Below, in pieces: positions 1 to 6,342 of a stretch of 9,751 nucleotides of DNA. The position numbers and the translations under genes were made by a program. The first letter of the stretch is position 1, and the number at the start of each line of letters is the position of its first letter. The notes below the pieces were generated by a model. The model was not told where the DNA came from and did no database searches. It worked only from the letters and a program-made list of their open reading frames with translations. Source of the DNA: HGM11367 sp964600435 (GTDB lineage: Bacteria > Bacillota > Clostridia > Christensenellales > UBA1242); NCBI GenBank assembly GCA_964600435.1, contig CAZRJB010000019.1, forward strand, positions 1-9,751. Direction: 5' to 3'.

Positions 1-77
1 TCCAAATAAATGAAAAAATTTTCAGCAAAAATTATAACAATATAACTGATATGTTGGCTTTATTAGGGCTGATTTGA
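1..77 (+). CDS. C-terminal tail of an unidentified protein (partial at left edge)
   Basis: Reading from base 3, one plus-strand frame stays open for 24 codons and ends at TGA 75-77. The other two plus frames stop within the first 13 bases. The peptide ends in a hydrophobic stretch, NITDMLALLGLI, which looks like a normal protein C-terminus. It is too short to assign to a family. Repeat copy A begins about 20 bp after the stop. This is an inference from an open frame of only 24 codons, so chance is possible. Confidence 0.3.
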   Translation, partial: QINEKIFSKNYNNITDMLALLGLI

Positions 78-98
78 AATTTTGATTTCTTTTGATTA

Positions 99-184
99 TT
101 TTGATAATACAACGAGCCGAACTGTGATTTTGCTTGCAAAATATCACAAGTGAGCGAGGACACATTATATCATTTGATATTTTT
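99..184 (-). repeat. Interspersed hairpin repeat, copy A (inverted)
   Basis: Read on the minus strand it starts AATATC, then a short variable spacer, ATATAAT, TCGCTCAC, a hairpin, and finally ATTATCAAAA. The hairpin core is TTTTGC-AA-GCAAAA (plus coordinates 128-141). It is extended by GTGA/TCAC with a two-base bulge. It has the same layout as copies B to E and is the most diverged in its flanks. Confidence 0.65.
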
Positions 185-224
185 GCTTTGATTGTTTAAT
201 TTTTTATTTTGATTTTGCAATTGG

Positions 225-310
225 TTTTGATAAACAAGTGAGTGAATATTGCTTATGCTCGCATAATCGCATTTATGAGCGAACGCAGTTTATATGATTT
301 TCATATTTTT
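225..310 (-). repeat. Interspersed hairpin repeat, copy B (inverted)
   Basis: On the minus strand: AATATG, spacer, CATATAAACTGCG, TTCGCTCA, hairpin TTATGC-GA-GCATAA (plus coordinates 253-266), then TTCACTCACTTG and GTTTATCAAAA. It faces copy C head to head. Its outer end TTTTGATAAAC (225-235) is the exact reverse complement of the outer end of C (398-408). Confidence 0.7.
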
Positions 311-323
311 TCTAAATTTCCAT

Positions 324-408
324 AAAAATATCTTCAATATAAACTTCGCTCACTCACCAATTCATTTGTGCAAGCACAATTTATTGTTCATTTGCTCGTT
401 TATCAAAA
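324..408 (+). repeat. Interspersed hairpin repeat, copy C
   Basis: AATATC, five variable bases, TATAAAC, TTCGCTCACT, hairpin TTGTGC-AA-GCACAA (366-379), then GTTCATTTGCTC and GTTTATCAAAA. With copy B it forms an imperfect inverted repeat spanning about 225-408, with only about 13 bp between the two copies. Confidence 0.7.
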
Positions 409-433
409 ATTTTGGACTCCTGTTAGCCTCACA

Positions 434-517
434 AATATCCAAGATATAAACCGCATTCGCTCACTAATAAATTAAAATAAACTTTAATTATTGTTCTCTC
501 ATTTGTTTATAAGACTT
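434..517 (+). repeat. Interspersed hairpin repeat, copy D
   Basis: AATATC, CAAGA, TATAAACCGCA, TTCGCTCACT, hairpin AATTAAA-ATAAAC-TTTAATT, then GTTCTCTCATTTGTTTATAA followed by GACTT. The hairpin sequence differs entirely from copies A to C, but pairing is kept. The end ATAAGACTT is shared with copy E only. Confidence 0.7.
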
Positions 518-554
518 GAAAAGCCCAAAACCACATTTTTCTCAAAAATCTCAC

Positions 555-600
555 AAAACAAAAAATCGCAGAAACCCTTTATTTATGGGCATTTCTGCGA
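555..600 (-). terminator. Rho-independent terminator, probably for the tRNA-Ser transcript
   Basis: The stem TCGCAGAAA (566-574) pairs perfectly with TTTCTGCGA (592-600) and is extended by CCC/GGG with a CA bulge. On the minus strand it is followed by a T tract (T6, G, T4; complement of 555-565). Direction and position fit the end of the minus-strand tRNA transcript. Confidence 0.75.
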
Positions 601-620
601 CTTCTTAATTGTTGCAAGAA

Positions 621-700
621 AATATCTACGATATTAACTGCATTCGCTCACTAATACTTAAACACATTTAGTATCGTTCGCTCATTTGTTAATAAGACTT
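621..700 (+). repeat. Interspersed hairpin repeat, copy E
   Basis: AATATC, TACGA, TATTAACTGCA, TTCGCTCACT, a weaker hairpin pairing ATACTTAAA with TTTAGTAT, then GTTCGCTCATTTG, TTAATAAGACTT. It lies 15 bp beyond the 3' end of the minus-strand tRNA-Ser gene and before its first recognisable terminator. It may therefore be transcribed, in antisense orientation, within the tRNA trailer. Confidence 0.7.
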
Positions 701-715
701 TTCCTTTCGTCAACT

Positions 716-803
716 TGGCGCGGAGTTAGGGATTCGAACCCCAGATAGCTCTCACTATAACGGTTTTCAAGACCGCCGCATTCGACCGCTCTGCCAACTC
801 CGC
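716..803 (-). tRNA. tRNA-Ser(UGA)
   Basis: The acceptor strands GCGGAGT (797-803) and ACTCCGC (720-726) pair perfectly. They are followed by discriminator G (719) and an encoded CCA (716-718). The anticodon loop CTTGAAA carries UGA (bases 767-769), which reads UCN serine codons. The long variable arm and the G discriminator are typical of tRNA-Ser. The T arm has the canonical GGTTCGAATCC. A minus-strand promoter lies just upstream (823-851). The gene follows the hydrogenase gene on the same strand but has its own promoter. Confidence 0.96.
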
Positions 804-822
804 ATTTGTCTAATACTTGGCT

Positions 823-851
823 AGTATAACAGATTATTATTATATTTGCAA
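823..851 (-). promoter_or_regulatory. Promoter of the tRNA-Ser gene
   Basis: On the minus strand, -35 TTGCAA (846-851), a 17-bp spacer and -10 TATACT (823-828). Transcription would start about 10-15 bases before the mature tRNA 5' end at 803. The spacing and near-consensus boxes make this convincing. Confidence 0.75.
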
Positions 852-904
852 GTATTTTTAACAATTTTTTTTAAAAACTTTAAAAATGCGTTTTAACAAA
901 ACTT

Positions 905-924
905 CATCAGTTTGAAATTTGATG
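905..924 (-). terminator. Possible weak terminator after the hydrogenase gene
   Basis: A short stem (CATCA 905-909 with TGATG 920-924) lies about 20 bp after the hydrogenase stop. On the minus strand it is followed by the T-rich sequence AAGTTTTGTT. The five-pair stem is weak. Read-through into the tRNA-Ser gene is possible. Confidence 0.3.
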
Positions 925-944
925 TTAAAAATATACAAAAGTTA

Positions 945-2264
945 TTATTCTTGTATGTCTTTACTGCGATTCACATATTGTGTGTGCAAAAGTTTTTTTG
1001 CAAATTCAGAATTTGGTTCACCCAAAAATGTTTTATAAACATCTTTAATGTTTGGGTTGTCACTAGCACAACAAATTTTTAGTTGTTTATCTCGCATGTA
1101 AAGAGAGTTTGTTCTTGCTTTTTGAGTTTTGCATTCTTCACCTAAGTGTTTTGGTTGCCCACCGCCACCAACACAACCACCTTGGCAAGCCATAACTTCA
1201 ACAAAGTCATATTTTTCACCTGACTTTATTTTATTTATTATTTTTCTTGCATTGTTTAAGCCACTAACACATGCAAATTTTATTTGTCTATCAAAAAACT
1301 CAACATTAAACTCTTTTACATATTTACTTTCTCGCAACTTTTTAAAATTAATGTTTTGCACACTATTATTTGTTAATGCACACAAATTTCTTATTGCAGA
1401 CTCAGTAACTCCACCCGAGCTCCCAAAAATCACCCCGCCACCGCTAGAAGTGCCCATTGGTGAATCGAACTCACTTATTTCCAAATTTTTTAAGTTTATG
1501 TTTTTTGTTTTTGCCCAGCAAGACAATTCTGTTGTGGTTATGCAAAAATCAGAATCAGATGAAGATATTTTTAGTTCTGGTCTTTCAATTTCAAATTTTT
1601 TTGCCACACAAGGAGTAACTGTAACCGTTATCAACTTATTAGAATCAATGTTTTTTGAGTTTGAAAAATATGTTTTGATTAATGCATTTTGCATGGAAAT
1701 CGGGCTTTTGCAAGACGACAAATGGTTTACCATTTCGGGATAGAATGTTTCTACAAATTTTATCCAAGATGGGCAACAACTTGTAAACATTGGTAAGTTT
1801 GTGTTTGTTTTAAGTCTAGTTAAGAACTCTGTGGTTTCTTCACATATTGTTAAATCGGCAGAAAAGTTTACATCAAGAACATATTTAAAACCCAATTTTT
1901 TTAAAAGTGTAACCAATTGCCCTTCAACAAAAGCACCTTTTTTTAAACCAAATTCATCACCCAAAGAAACTCTAACTGCAGGAGCAACAGACACAACGGC
2001 AATTTTGCCATTTTCTATTTCGTTTTCGATTTGTTTTAAATTACTTTTAACACACATGCTGTTTGTTGGGCAAGATTTTATGCATTGCCCACAATTAACA
2101 CAAACGGCTTTTTTTATTTTATTATAACTATAGTTATTATTAACGCTAGCAATTTGTGAACAAACTCTAGAGCACTCTCCACAATTAATGCATTTGCTTT
2201 CATCTCTGAATATTGATGAATTGTTTTCATCCACAACAACTCTTATTGCTTGATCTTGGTTCAT
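945..2264 (-). CDS. [FeFe] hydrogenase with two [4Fe-4S] clusters
   Basis: This 439-residue protein should reduce protons to H2, or oxidise H2, using electrons from a ferredoxin-like donor in the cytoplasm. Residues 25-35 (CINCGECSRVC) and 55-65 (CVNCGQCIKSC) are two [4Fe-4S] ferredoxin motifs. The H-cluster motifs follow: TSCCPSW (161-167), TPCVAKKFE (217-225) and EVMACQGGCVGGGGQP (356-371). Cluster ligands are Cys164, 219, 360 and 364. Aligned to Clostridium pasteurianum CpI, the proton path is intact (Glu143, Glu146, Cys163, Ser183), so an active enzyme is likely rather than a sensory homologue. The Met usual before Pro-Cys in the second motif is Thr217 here. The start is the ATG at 2264, preceded by GGAG; a longer frame back to 2348 lacks a site. 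It is smaller than CpI because the plant-type 2Fe-2S and extra cluster domains are absent. No maturase genes (hydE, hydF, hydG) are in this window. Confidence 0.93.
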   Translation of the reverse strand: MNQDQAIRVVVDENNSSIFRDESKCINCGECSRVCSQIASVNNNYSYNKIKKAVCVNCGQCIKSCPTNSMCVKSNLKQIENEIENGKIAVVSVAPAVRVSLGDEFGLKKGAFVEGQLVTLLKKLGFKYVLDVNFSADLTICEETTEFLTRLKTNTNLPMFTSCCPSWIKFVETFYPEMVNHLSSCKSPISMQNALIKTYFSNSKNIDSNKLITVTVTPCVAKKFEIERPELKISSSDSDFCITTTELSCWAKTKNINLKNLEISEFDSPMGTSSGGGVIFGSSGGVTESAIRNLCALTNNSVQNINFKKLRESKYVKEFNVEFFDRQIKFACVSGLNNARKIINKIKSGEKYDFVEVMACQGGCVGGGGQPKHLGEECKTQKARTNSLYMRDKQLKICCASDNPNIKDVYKTFLGEPNSEFAKKLLHTQYVNRSKDIQE

Positions 2265-2292
2265 GTTTTCTCCTACGTTATATGTATATATT

Positions 2293-2321
2293 ATCATATG
2301 AGCACCTGTTTTGTATATCAA
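2293..2321 (-). promoter_or_regulatory. Likely promoter of the hydrogenase gene
   Basis: On the minus strand, -35 TTGATA (2316-2321), a 17-bp spacer and -10 TATGAT (2293-2298), about 29 bp before the GGAG-preceded start at 2264. The predicted start of transcription lies downstream of the alternative ATG at 2348, which also supports the shorter protein. Confidence 0.6.
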
Positions 2322-2403
2322 TTTAAGTGATTTATTTTTTATTAACAATTTGACATTCTTTGCAAAAAAGCATGTGTTTTAAGTTTTTTTATTTTGTTGT
2401 TAA

Positions 2404-2432
2404 TTGACAAAAACAGATTATTGATATATAAT
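2404..2432 (+). promoter_or_regulatory. Consensus promoter of ssrA
   Basis: A perfect -35 TTGACA (2404-2409), a 17-bp spacer and a perfect -10 TATAAT (2427-2432) lie 17 bp before the mature tmRNA 5' end. Full consensus fits an abundant, constitutively made RNA. Confidence 0.9.
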
Positions 2433-2449
2433 ATTAATGCAACAATTAT

Positions 2450-2804
2450 GGGGGCGACTTGGTTTTGACGGGGTTGTGTTGAAAAAATAAAAGCATGTGG
2501 TGGTTTGACAAGTGCCACCTAAAAAAATGTCAAGCGAATAAACGCAAACAATTCTAGAAGCCTCGCTTTGGCTGCTTAAGTTTTAAGTTATAAGCGAGTT
2601 TAAAACAAGTGCCAGTGTTTTAAACTTTGGTTTATGGCACAAATTTTAATTGGTACTCATGCTGATTAATCTTATTTTTAATGAGCAGGCATTGGCAATT
2701 TTGTTTGTGAAAGTGCAAATGTTTAAATTAAATCACAAAATAAACATGTAGAAAGATTTTGAAATAAACTTCGGACTCGAGTTCAATTCTCGACGCCTCC
2801 ACCA
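2450..2804 (+). ncRNA. ssrA: tmRNA (10Sa RNA), trans-translation RNA
   Basis: This RNA acts with SmpB to free ribosomes stalled on broken mRNAs and to tag the unfinished protein for proteolysis. The 5' end GGGGGCG (2450-2456) pairs with CGCCTCC (2794-2800) to form the tRNA-like acceptor stem, with one G-U pair. It is followed by ACCA (2801-2804). The T arm has TCGAG-TTCAATT-CTCGA. The tag reading frame runs from resume codon GCA at 2544 to TAA at 2577-2579 and encodes ANNSRSLALAA, with the usual LALAA protease signal. Pseudoknot-rich sequence follows the tag. Length is 355 nt, normal for a one-piece tmRNA. It lies opposite in strand to smpB and rnr. Confidence 0.96.
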
Positions 2805-2813
2805 GAAGTGAAC

Positions 2814-2857
2814 AATACGCACTTCCGAAAATTGTAGGGTTGCGTATTTTTCTTTTT
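2814..2857 (+). terminator. Terminator of ssrA
   Basis: The stem AATACGCA (2814-2821) pairs with TGCGTATT (2841-2848). A T-rich run broken by one C follows to 2857. It lies 10 bp after the tmRNA CCA end. Confidence 0.8.
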
Positions 2858-2868
2858 ATACGATTGTT

Positions 2869-2897
2869 TTGGAATTTCTTTTGCATTGTGATATAAT
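2869..2897 (+). promoter_or_regulatory. Surviving promoter of the ADP-ribosylglycohydrolase pseudogene
   Basis: -35 TTGGAA (2869-2874), a 17-bp spacer and -10 TATAAT (2892-2897). It is followed by an AAGGAG site (2908-2913) and ATG 2919. The signals look intact although the gene behind them is not. Confidence 0.6.
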
Positions 2898-2918
2898 GAA
2901 AACATTGAAGGAGTAGAT

Positions 2919-3544
2919 ATGTTAGCAATGGGGATTACGAACAAAAACTAAAAGAGTATGCTTTAAAGTATTGTGATAAAGTTCCACAAAATATTCCATA
3001 TTTTGCTACTATGTTTTCACCAAATTTTATAAAATGGGCAAAAGGGACTTCCCAAGGTGTAAGTTGTGGCAATGGCGCAATGATGAGAATTTCCTCTGTG
3101 GGATATTTATTTAATACCGAAGAGGACGTCATTAAAAATTCATTTCTTGCAACTATCCCTTCACATAACTCAGAAGAAGCAATCAATTGTGCTAAAACTA
3201 TTTCACTAATAATTTTTTATGCAAGAAAAGGATATTCAAAGCAAGAGATTATTAAAAAGTTAAATTTGAATATTATTAAACCCGAAATCAAGGAATTTAA
3301 CTATACTTGTTCAAGCACTATCGACCTGTGCTTATATTCATTATTTAATTCAACAGATTTTGAAAATAGTATAAAACTTGCAATATCTTTCGGTGGCGAT
3401 ACCGATACAAATGCTTGTATTGTTGGAAGTATGGCTGAAGCCTTGTATGGCATTGATGACAATTAAAAACAAAAAGCGTTATCGCTATTACCAAATGAGT
3501 TTAAAACTATATTAAATAAATGTTATACTCAAATAAATGAATGA
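2919..3544 (+). pseudogene. Broken ADP-ribosylglycohydrolase (DraG-like) gene
   Basis: Members of this family remove ADP-ribose from proteins or other acceptors with two Mg ions. The C-terminal part is clear: GNGAMMR, the SHN/EEAI helix region and the metal-binding GGDTDTNA (residues 128-135 if counted from ATG 3011). The N-terminal GD..G and DD-T metal motifs are missing. The promoter, AAGGAG and ATG 2919 survive, but that frame stops after ten codons. The homologous frame is open from 2909 (reading GDYEQKLKEYALKY before FATMFSP) and lacks any ATG before 3011. An internal deletion thus joined the old start to the middle of the gene out of frame. At the other end TAA 3464-3466 interrupts a frame that continues KQKALSLLPNEFKTILN to TGA 3542-3544. 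A 151-residue product from ATG 3011 could be made, but half the metal site would be absent. The gene separates ssrA from smpB. Confidence 0.85.
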
Positions 3545-3570
3545 GTATAAGAACTCTAACTCTACACCAC

Positions 3571-3607
3571 AAAAAATTCTCGCTCAATAAATGCGAGAAT
3601 TTTTTTA
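3571..3607. terminator. Bidirectional terminator between the pseudogene and smpB
   Basis: A perfect 13-bp stem, AAAAAATTCTCGC (3571-3583) with GCGAGAATTTTTT (3593-3605), has a 9-base loop. It has T runs in both directions. Its right arm runs into the smpB stop codon (3605-3607). It can end both the convergent plus-strand transcript and the rnr-smpB transcript. Confidence 0.88.
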
Positions 3608-4066
3608 TTTATACATTTTATAGTTTTTTGTGGCTTGTTCAATATCTCGTTTTTGACTCTTTTCTTTTAAGGAGTCTTTTTTATCATACAATTTTTTACC
3701 TTTTGCAAGCCCAATTTCAATTTTAACTTTATTATTTTTTAAATATATTTTTAGCGGAACAATTGTATAATTCTTTTCTTGTTTTGCTCTTATGATTTTA
3801 GAAATTTCTTGCTTGTTTAACAACAACTTGCGGTCTTTTCGTTCGTCTGGCACATATGCTGTTGTTTTTTCAAAAGTCTTTATGTAGGCATTTTTTAAAA
3901 AAACTTCACCATTTTTTACAACAACAAAACTATCTAAAATGCTAACTCCTCCCGCCCTAACTGACTTAACTTCTGAGCCAACAAGAACAATTCCTGCTTG
4001 GTAAGTATCTTCAATAAAATAATCAAAAAATGCTTTTTTATTTTTAGCTATAACACTATCTGACAT
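3605..4066 (-). CDS. smpB: SsrA-binding protein SmpB
   Basis: SmpB binds the tRNA-like end of tmRNA and carries it into the A site of stalled ribosomes. The 153-residue length matches the family. The N-terminal half has the typical barrel sequence, including AFFDYFIEDTYQAGIVLVG and EVKSVRAG at about 12-38. The second half has the conserved VPLKIYLKNNKVKIEIGLAKGKK. The C-terminal tail (YDKKDSLKEKSQKRDIEQA) is basic and enters the mRNA channel in known structures. The start at 4066 has an AAAGGTGG site. It is 18 bp after the rnr stop, so the two genes are co-transcribed. Its RNA partner ssrA is nearby at 2450-2804 but on the other strand. Confidence 0.97.
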   Translation of the reverse strand: MSDSVIAKNKKAFFDYFIEDTYQAGIVLVGSEVKSVRAGGVSILDSFVVVKNGEVFLKNAYIKTFEKTTAYVPDERKDRKLLLNKQEISKIIRAKQEKNYTIVPLKIYLKNNKVKIEIGLAKGKKLYDKKDSLKEKSQKRDIEQATKNYKMYK

Positions 4067-4084
4067 ATAACCACCTTTTTTAAC

Positions 4085-6184
4085 TTAAACAAGTACAAAC
4101 TCAATTTTTCTTTCTGCTAAATTTGCCATTACTGCTTTAACTTTTACAATGTCACCCAAACCATAACAATGATTTTGACCTTTTAACTTAAATGTTTTTT
4201 CGTAATACAAATACGCATCTTCAGGCAAGTTTTCAACTTTGACCAAACCTTCTACAGTATTGCTAAGTTCAACATAAAAACCATAAGGCTGAACACCTGA
4301 AATTATTCCTTCAAACTCTTCGTTTAAATGGTCCTGCATATAATATGTTTTATACAAATCATCAACATCACGCTCTGCTTCGGTGGCATTTTTTTCACGC
4401 TCGCTAGACCTTAAGGATGCATCTGTAACAAAATCTAACAACTCTTCTTTTCTGGATTCAGTAAGGCCGTTCTTTTTTAAATCTTCTTTTATTATTCTAT
4501 GAATGCACAAATCCGGATAACGCCTTATTGGGCTTGTAAAGTGACAATAATATTCAAGAGCTAAACCAAAATGCCCCAAACAATCTTCTGAATATCTGGC
4601 TTTTTGCAATGAACGTAACAAAACTTTATTGCAAGTTTTTTCAAAATCTTTACCATTTAAACTTTTTAAAACTTCTTGAATATAAGTTGGTTCAACATCA
4701 CCAATTTGCTCAGGAGTGGAAACACCTAGGCTGTTTACAAAGTTTAAAAATGAACTAATTTTATCTCTTGTTGGTTTTTCGTGAACACGATATATGAACG
4801 GATATTTTTTTGTTGCATAATGCTTGGCAATGGTTTCGTTGGCAACCACCATAAAATTTTCAATTAAAATATGTGCTTCGTTTCTTTCTCTTGGCATAAC
4901 AACTTTAACTTTTTCATTTTCGTCCAATTCAAAGTGTGGTTCTGGAATGTCTAAATCTAACATTCCGTTTGCCTTTTTAACATCACCTAAAATATGAGAA
5001 AGCTCATTCATTTGCAAAATTGCATCTTTAAAATCTGAGAACTTTGCCAAAGCATTGTTTTCCCCTTTAATAACAGCAAAAACCTCATCATAAGTAAAAC
5101 GCTTTTTGCTGTTTATAACACTTTCACAAATTTTGTGTTTTACAACCTTGCCACTTGGGTCAATTTCCATAATGCAAGAAAGAGTTAACCTGTCTTCTCC
5201 CTCATTCAGGGAGCAAATGCCGTTTGATAAAGCAACCGGAAGCATTGGCAACACCAAATTAGGAAAATATGAACTTGTTCCCCTTAAATAGGCTTCGCCA
5301 TCTAATTCTGAGTTATATTTAACATAGTTTCCAACATCGGCAATATGAACACCCAAAACAAAATTTTTACCATTTTTTGAAATTGACACAGCATCATCAA
5401 AGTCACGAGCGTCGGCCCCGTCAATTGTGAAAGTAAGTTCGTCTCGCAAATCTAACCGACTTGCAATTTCTTTTGGAAGGACTTTTTGTGGAATTCTTTC
5501 TGCTTCATCAATAACTTCTTTTGGAAACTCTTCATAAAGTTTGTGTGCTCTGATTAGTGCCAACTGCAAAGTTTTAAAATCTGACTCGTTGCCCAAAATT
5601 TCAATAATTTCACCATTAAGCCTTTCATGTTTTTGCCCAAACTCGACCTTTACAACAACTTTTTGCCCAGCAACCGCATCCATCGATTTTTTTCTTGAAA
5701 CAAAAATTTGTTTGCTAAACTTGTTATTATCTGCAACAACAAAACCATCTCCATGCTTTAATTTTGAAAAAGTGCCAACCAATGTTAAATTATTTCTTTT
5801 TAAAACTTTAACAACTTCTGCTTCTTGACTTAAATCTGTTTTGCTTAAAGGATTAATTAAAACAATATCCCCATTATATGCACCATTTAGTTTTGAAGCG
5901 GGAACAAAAAAATCTGGAATGTTAGGGTTGTCAACATCAACAAAGGCATAACCTTTGTTGTTTCCAATAAGCCTACCTTTAACAAAATTTGTGTTTTCAA
6001 TCAATTTAAATTTGCCTGGATAAACTTCAACAATTTTTCCGTCCTCTAAAAGAGTTTCTAAAACATGTTTTGTTTCATTAAAATTTGACTTATATGCCGT
6101 TGACAAAGCAAGCACAAATTCGTTTTTGTTTTTGTACCTTTTTTTGTTGTTTTTTAAGTAGTTTATTATTTGACTTTTTACCAT
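4085..6184 (-). CDS. rnr: Ribonuclease R, 3'-5' exoribonuclease
   Basis: RNase R degrades structured RNA, including the non-stop mRNAs released by tmRNA and SmpB. The 699 residues show the full order: an N-terminal winged-helix region (about 1-65), two cold-shock domains (about 68-125 and 135-200), the RNB catalytic domain (about 240-580) and a C-terminal S1 domain (about 625-699). The catalytic motif TIDGADARDFDDA (253-265) has the Mg-binding Asp255, Asp261, Asp263 and Asp264. The lysine-rich tail found in some longer RNase R proteins is absent. A CGGAG site precedes ATG 6184. The gene is downstream of secG, with a 158-bp gap holding a terminator-like hairpin, and directly upstream of smpB. 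This is the order seen in many Firmicutes. Confidence 0.96.
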   Translation of the reverse strand: MVKSQIINYLKNNKKRYKNKNEFVLALSTAYKSNFNETKHVLETLLEDGKIVEVYPGKFKLIENTNFVKGRLIGNNKGYAFVDVDNPNIPDFFVPASKLNGAYNGDIVLINPLSKTDLSQEAEVVKVLKRNNLTLVGTFSKLKHGDGFVVADNNKFSKQIFVSRKKSMDAVAGQKVVVKVEFGQKHERLNGEIIEILGNESDFKTLQLALIRAHKLYEEFPKEVIDEAERIPQKVLPKEIASRLDLRDELTFTIDGADARDFDDAVSISKNGKNFVLGVHIADVGNYVKYNSELDGEAYLRGTSSYFPNLVLPMLPVALSNGICSLNEGEDRLTLSCIMEIDPSGKVVKHKICESVINSKKRFTYDEVFAVIKGENNALAKFSDFKDAILQMNELSHILGDVKKANGMLDLDIPEPHFELDENEKVKVVMPRERNEAHILIENFMVVANETIAKHYATKKYPFIYRVHEKPTRDKISSFLNFVNSLGVSTPEQIGDVEPTYIQEVLKSLNGKDFEKTCNKVLLRSLQKARYSEDCLGHFGLALEYYCHFTSPIRRYPDLCIHRIIKEDLKKNGLTESRKEELLDFVTDASLRSSEREKNATEAERDVDDLYKTYYMQDHLNEEFEGIISGVQPYGFYVELSNTVEGLVKVENLPEDAYLYYEKTFKLKGQNHCYGLGDIVKVKAVMANLAERKIEFVLV

Positions 6185-6257
6185 AATGCTCCGTTATTTA
6201 TTAATATGTTACTATTTATTGTTAGATTTTGCAAATAAAATAAAACAAATATAGCAC

Positions 6258-6292
6258 AAAAACAAAAAAGCCACAAACAAATTGTTTGAAGC
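6258..6292 (-). terminator. Terminator-like hairpin between secG and rnr
   Basis: On the minus strand GCTTCAAACA pairs with TGTTTGTGGC around an ATT loop (6270-6292), with one mismatch and one G-U pair. A T6-G-T5 run follows. It would end or reduce transcription after secG. I see only a weak candidate promoter between it and rnr, so partial read-through is likely. Confidence 0.65.
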
Positions 6293-6342
6293 CTTATTTG
6301 TAAAATTAATTTTTTACCCACAAAACAAATTTTGTTTTTTTG

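Larger units (their letters stand above)
78..715. other. Long AT-rich gene-free region filled with interspersed repeats
   Basis: No reading frame with a plausible start and ribosome binding site was found here on either strand. The content is five copies of one repeat family (A 99-184 and B 225-310 on the minus strand; C 324-408, D 434-517 and E 621-700 on the plus strand) and one rho-independent terminator (555-600, minus strand). The stretches between copies are AT-rich and show nothing else I can support. Confidence 0.7.

Noticed and set aside
99..700. CRISPR array
   Set aside because: The repeats are degenerate, in both orientations and irregularly spaced, with conserved ends and a variable centre. 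That is not a repeat-spacer pattern, and no cas gene is present.
682..864. 60-codon minus-strand frame over the tRNA-Ser gene
   Set aside because: It is the tRNA gene and its flanks read as protein. The tRNA is clear and no ribosome binding site fits.
1129..2127. Two plus-strand frames opposite the hydrogenase gene
   Set aside because: They are antisense shadows of a gene with unmistakable catalytic motifs.
2265..2348. Longer hydrogenase start at 2348
   Set aside because: It lacks a ribosome binding site and lies upstream of the predicted promoter. ATG 2264 has GGAG at good distance and places the first cluster motif normally.
2331..2348. Possible Rex (redox) operator upstream of the hydrogenase
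   Set aside because: Only one half-site, TTAACAA at 2342-2348, fits. The other half matches at three of seven bases.
2728..2928. 66-codon minus-strand frame over the tmRNA 3' end
   Set aside because: It is the tRNA-like end of tmRNA read backwards, a common false gene call.
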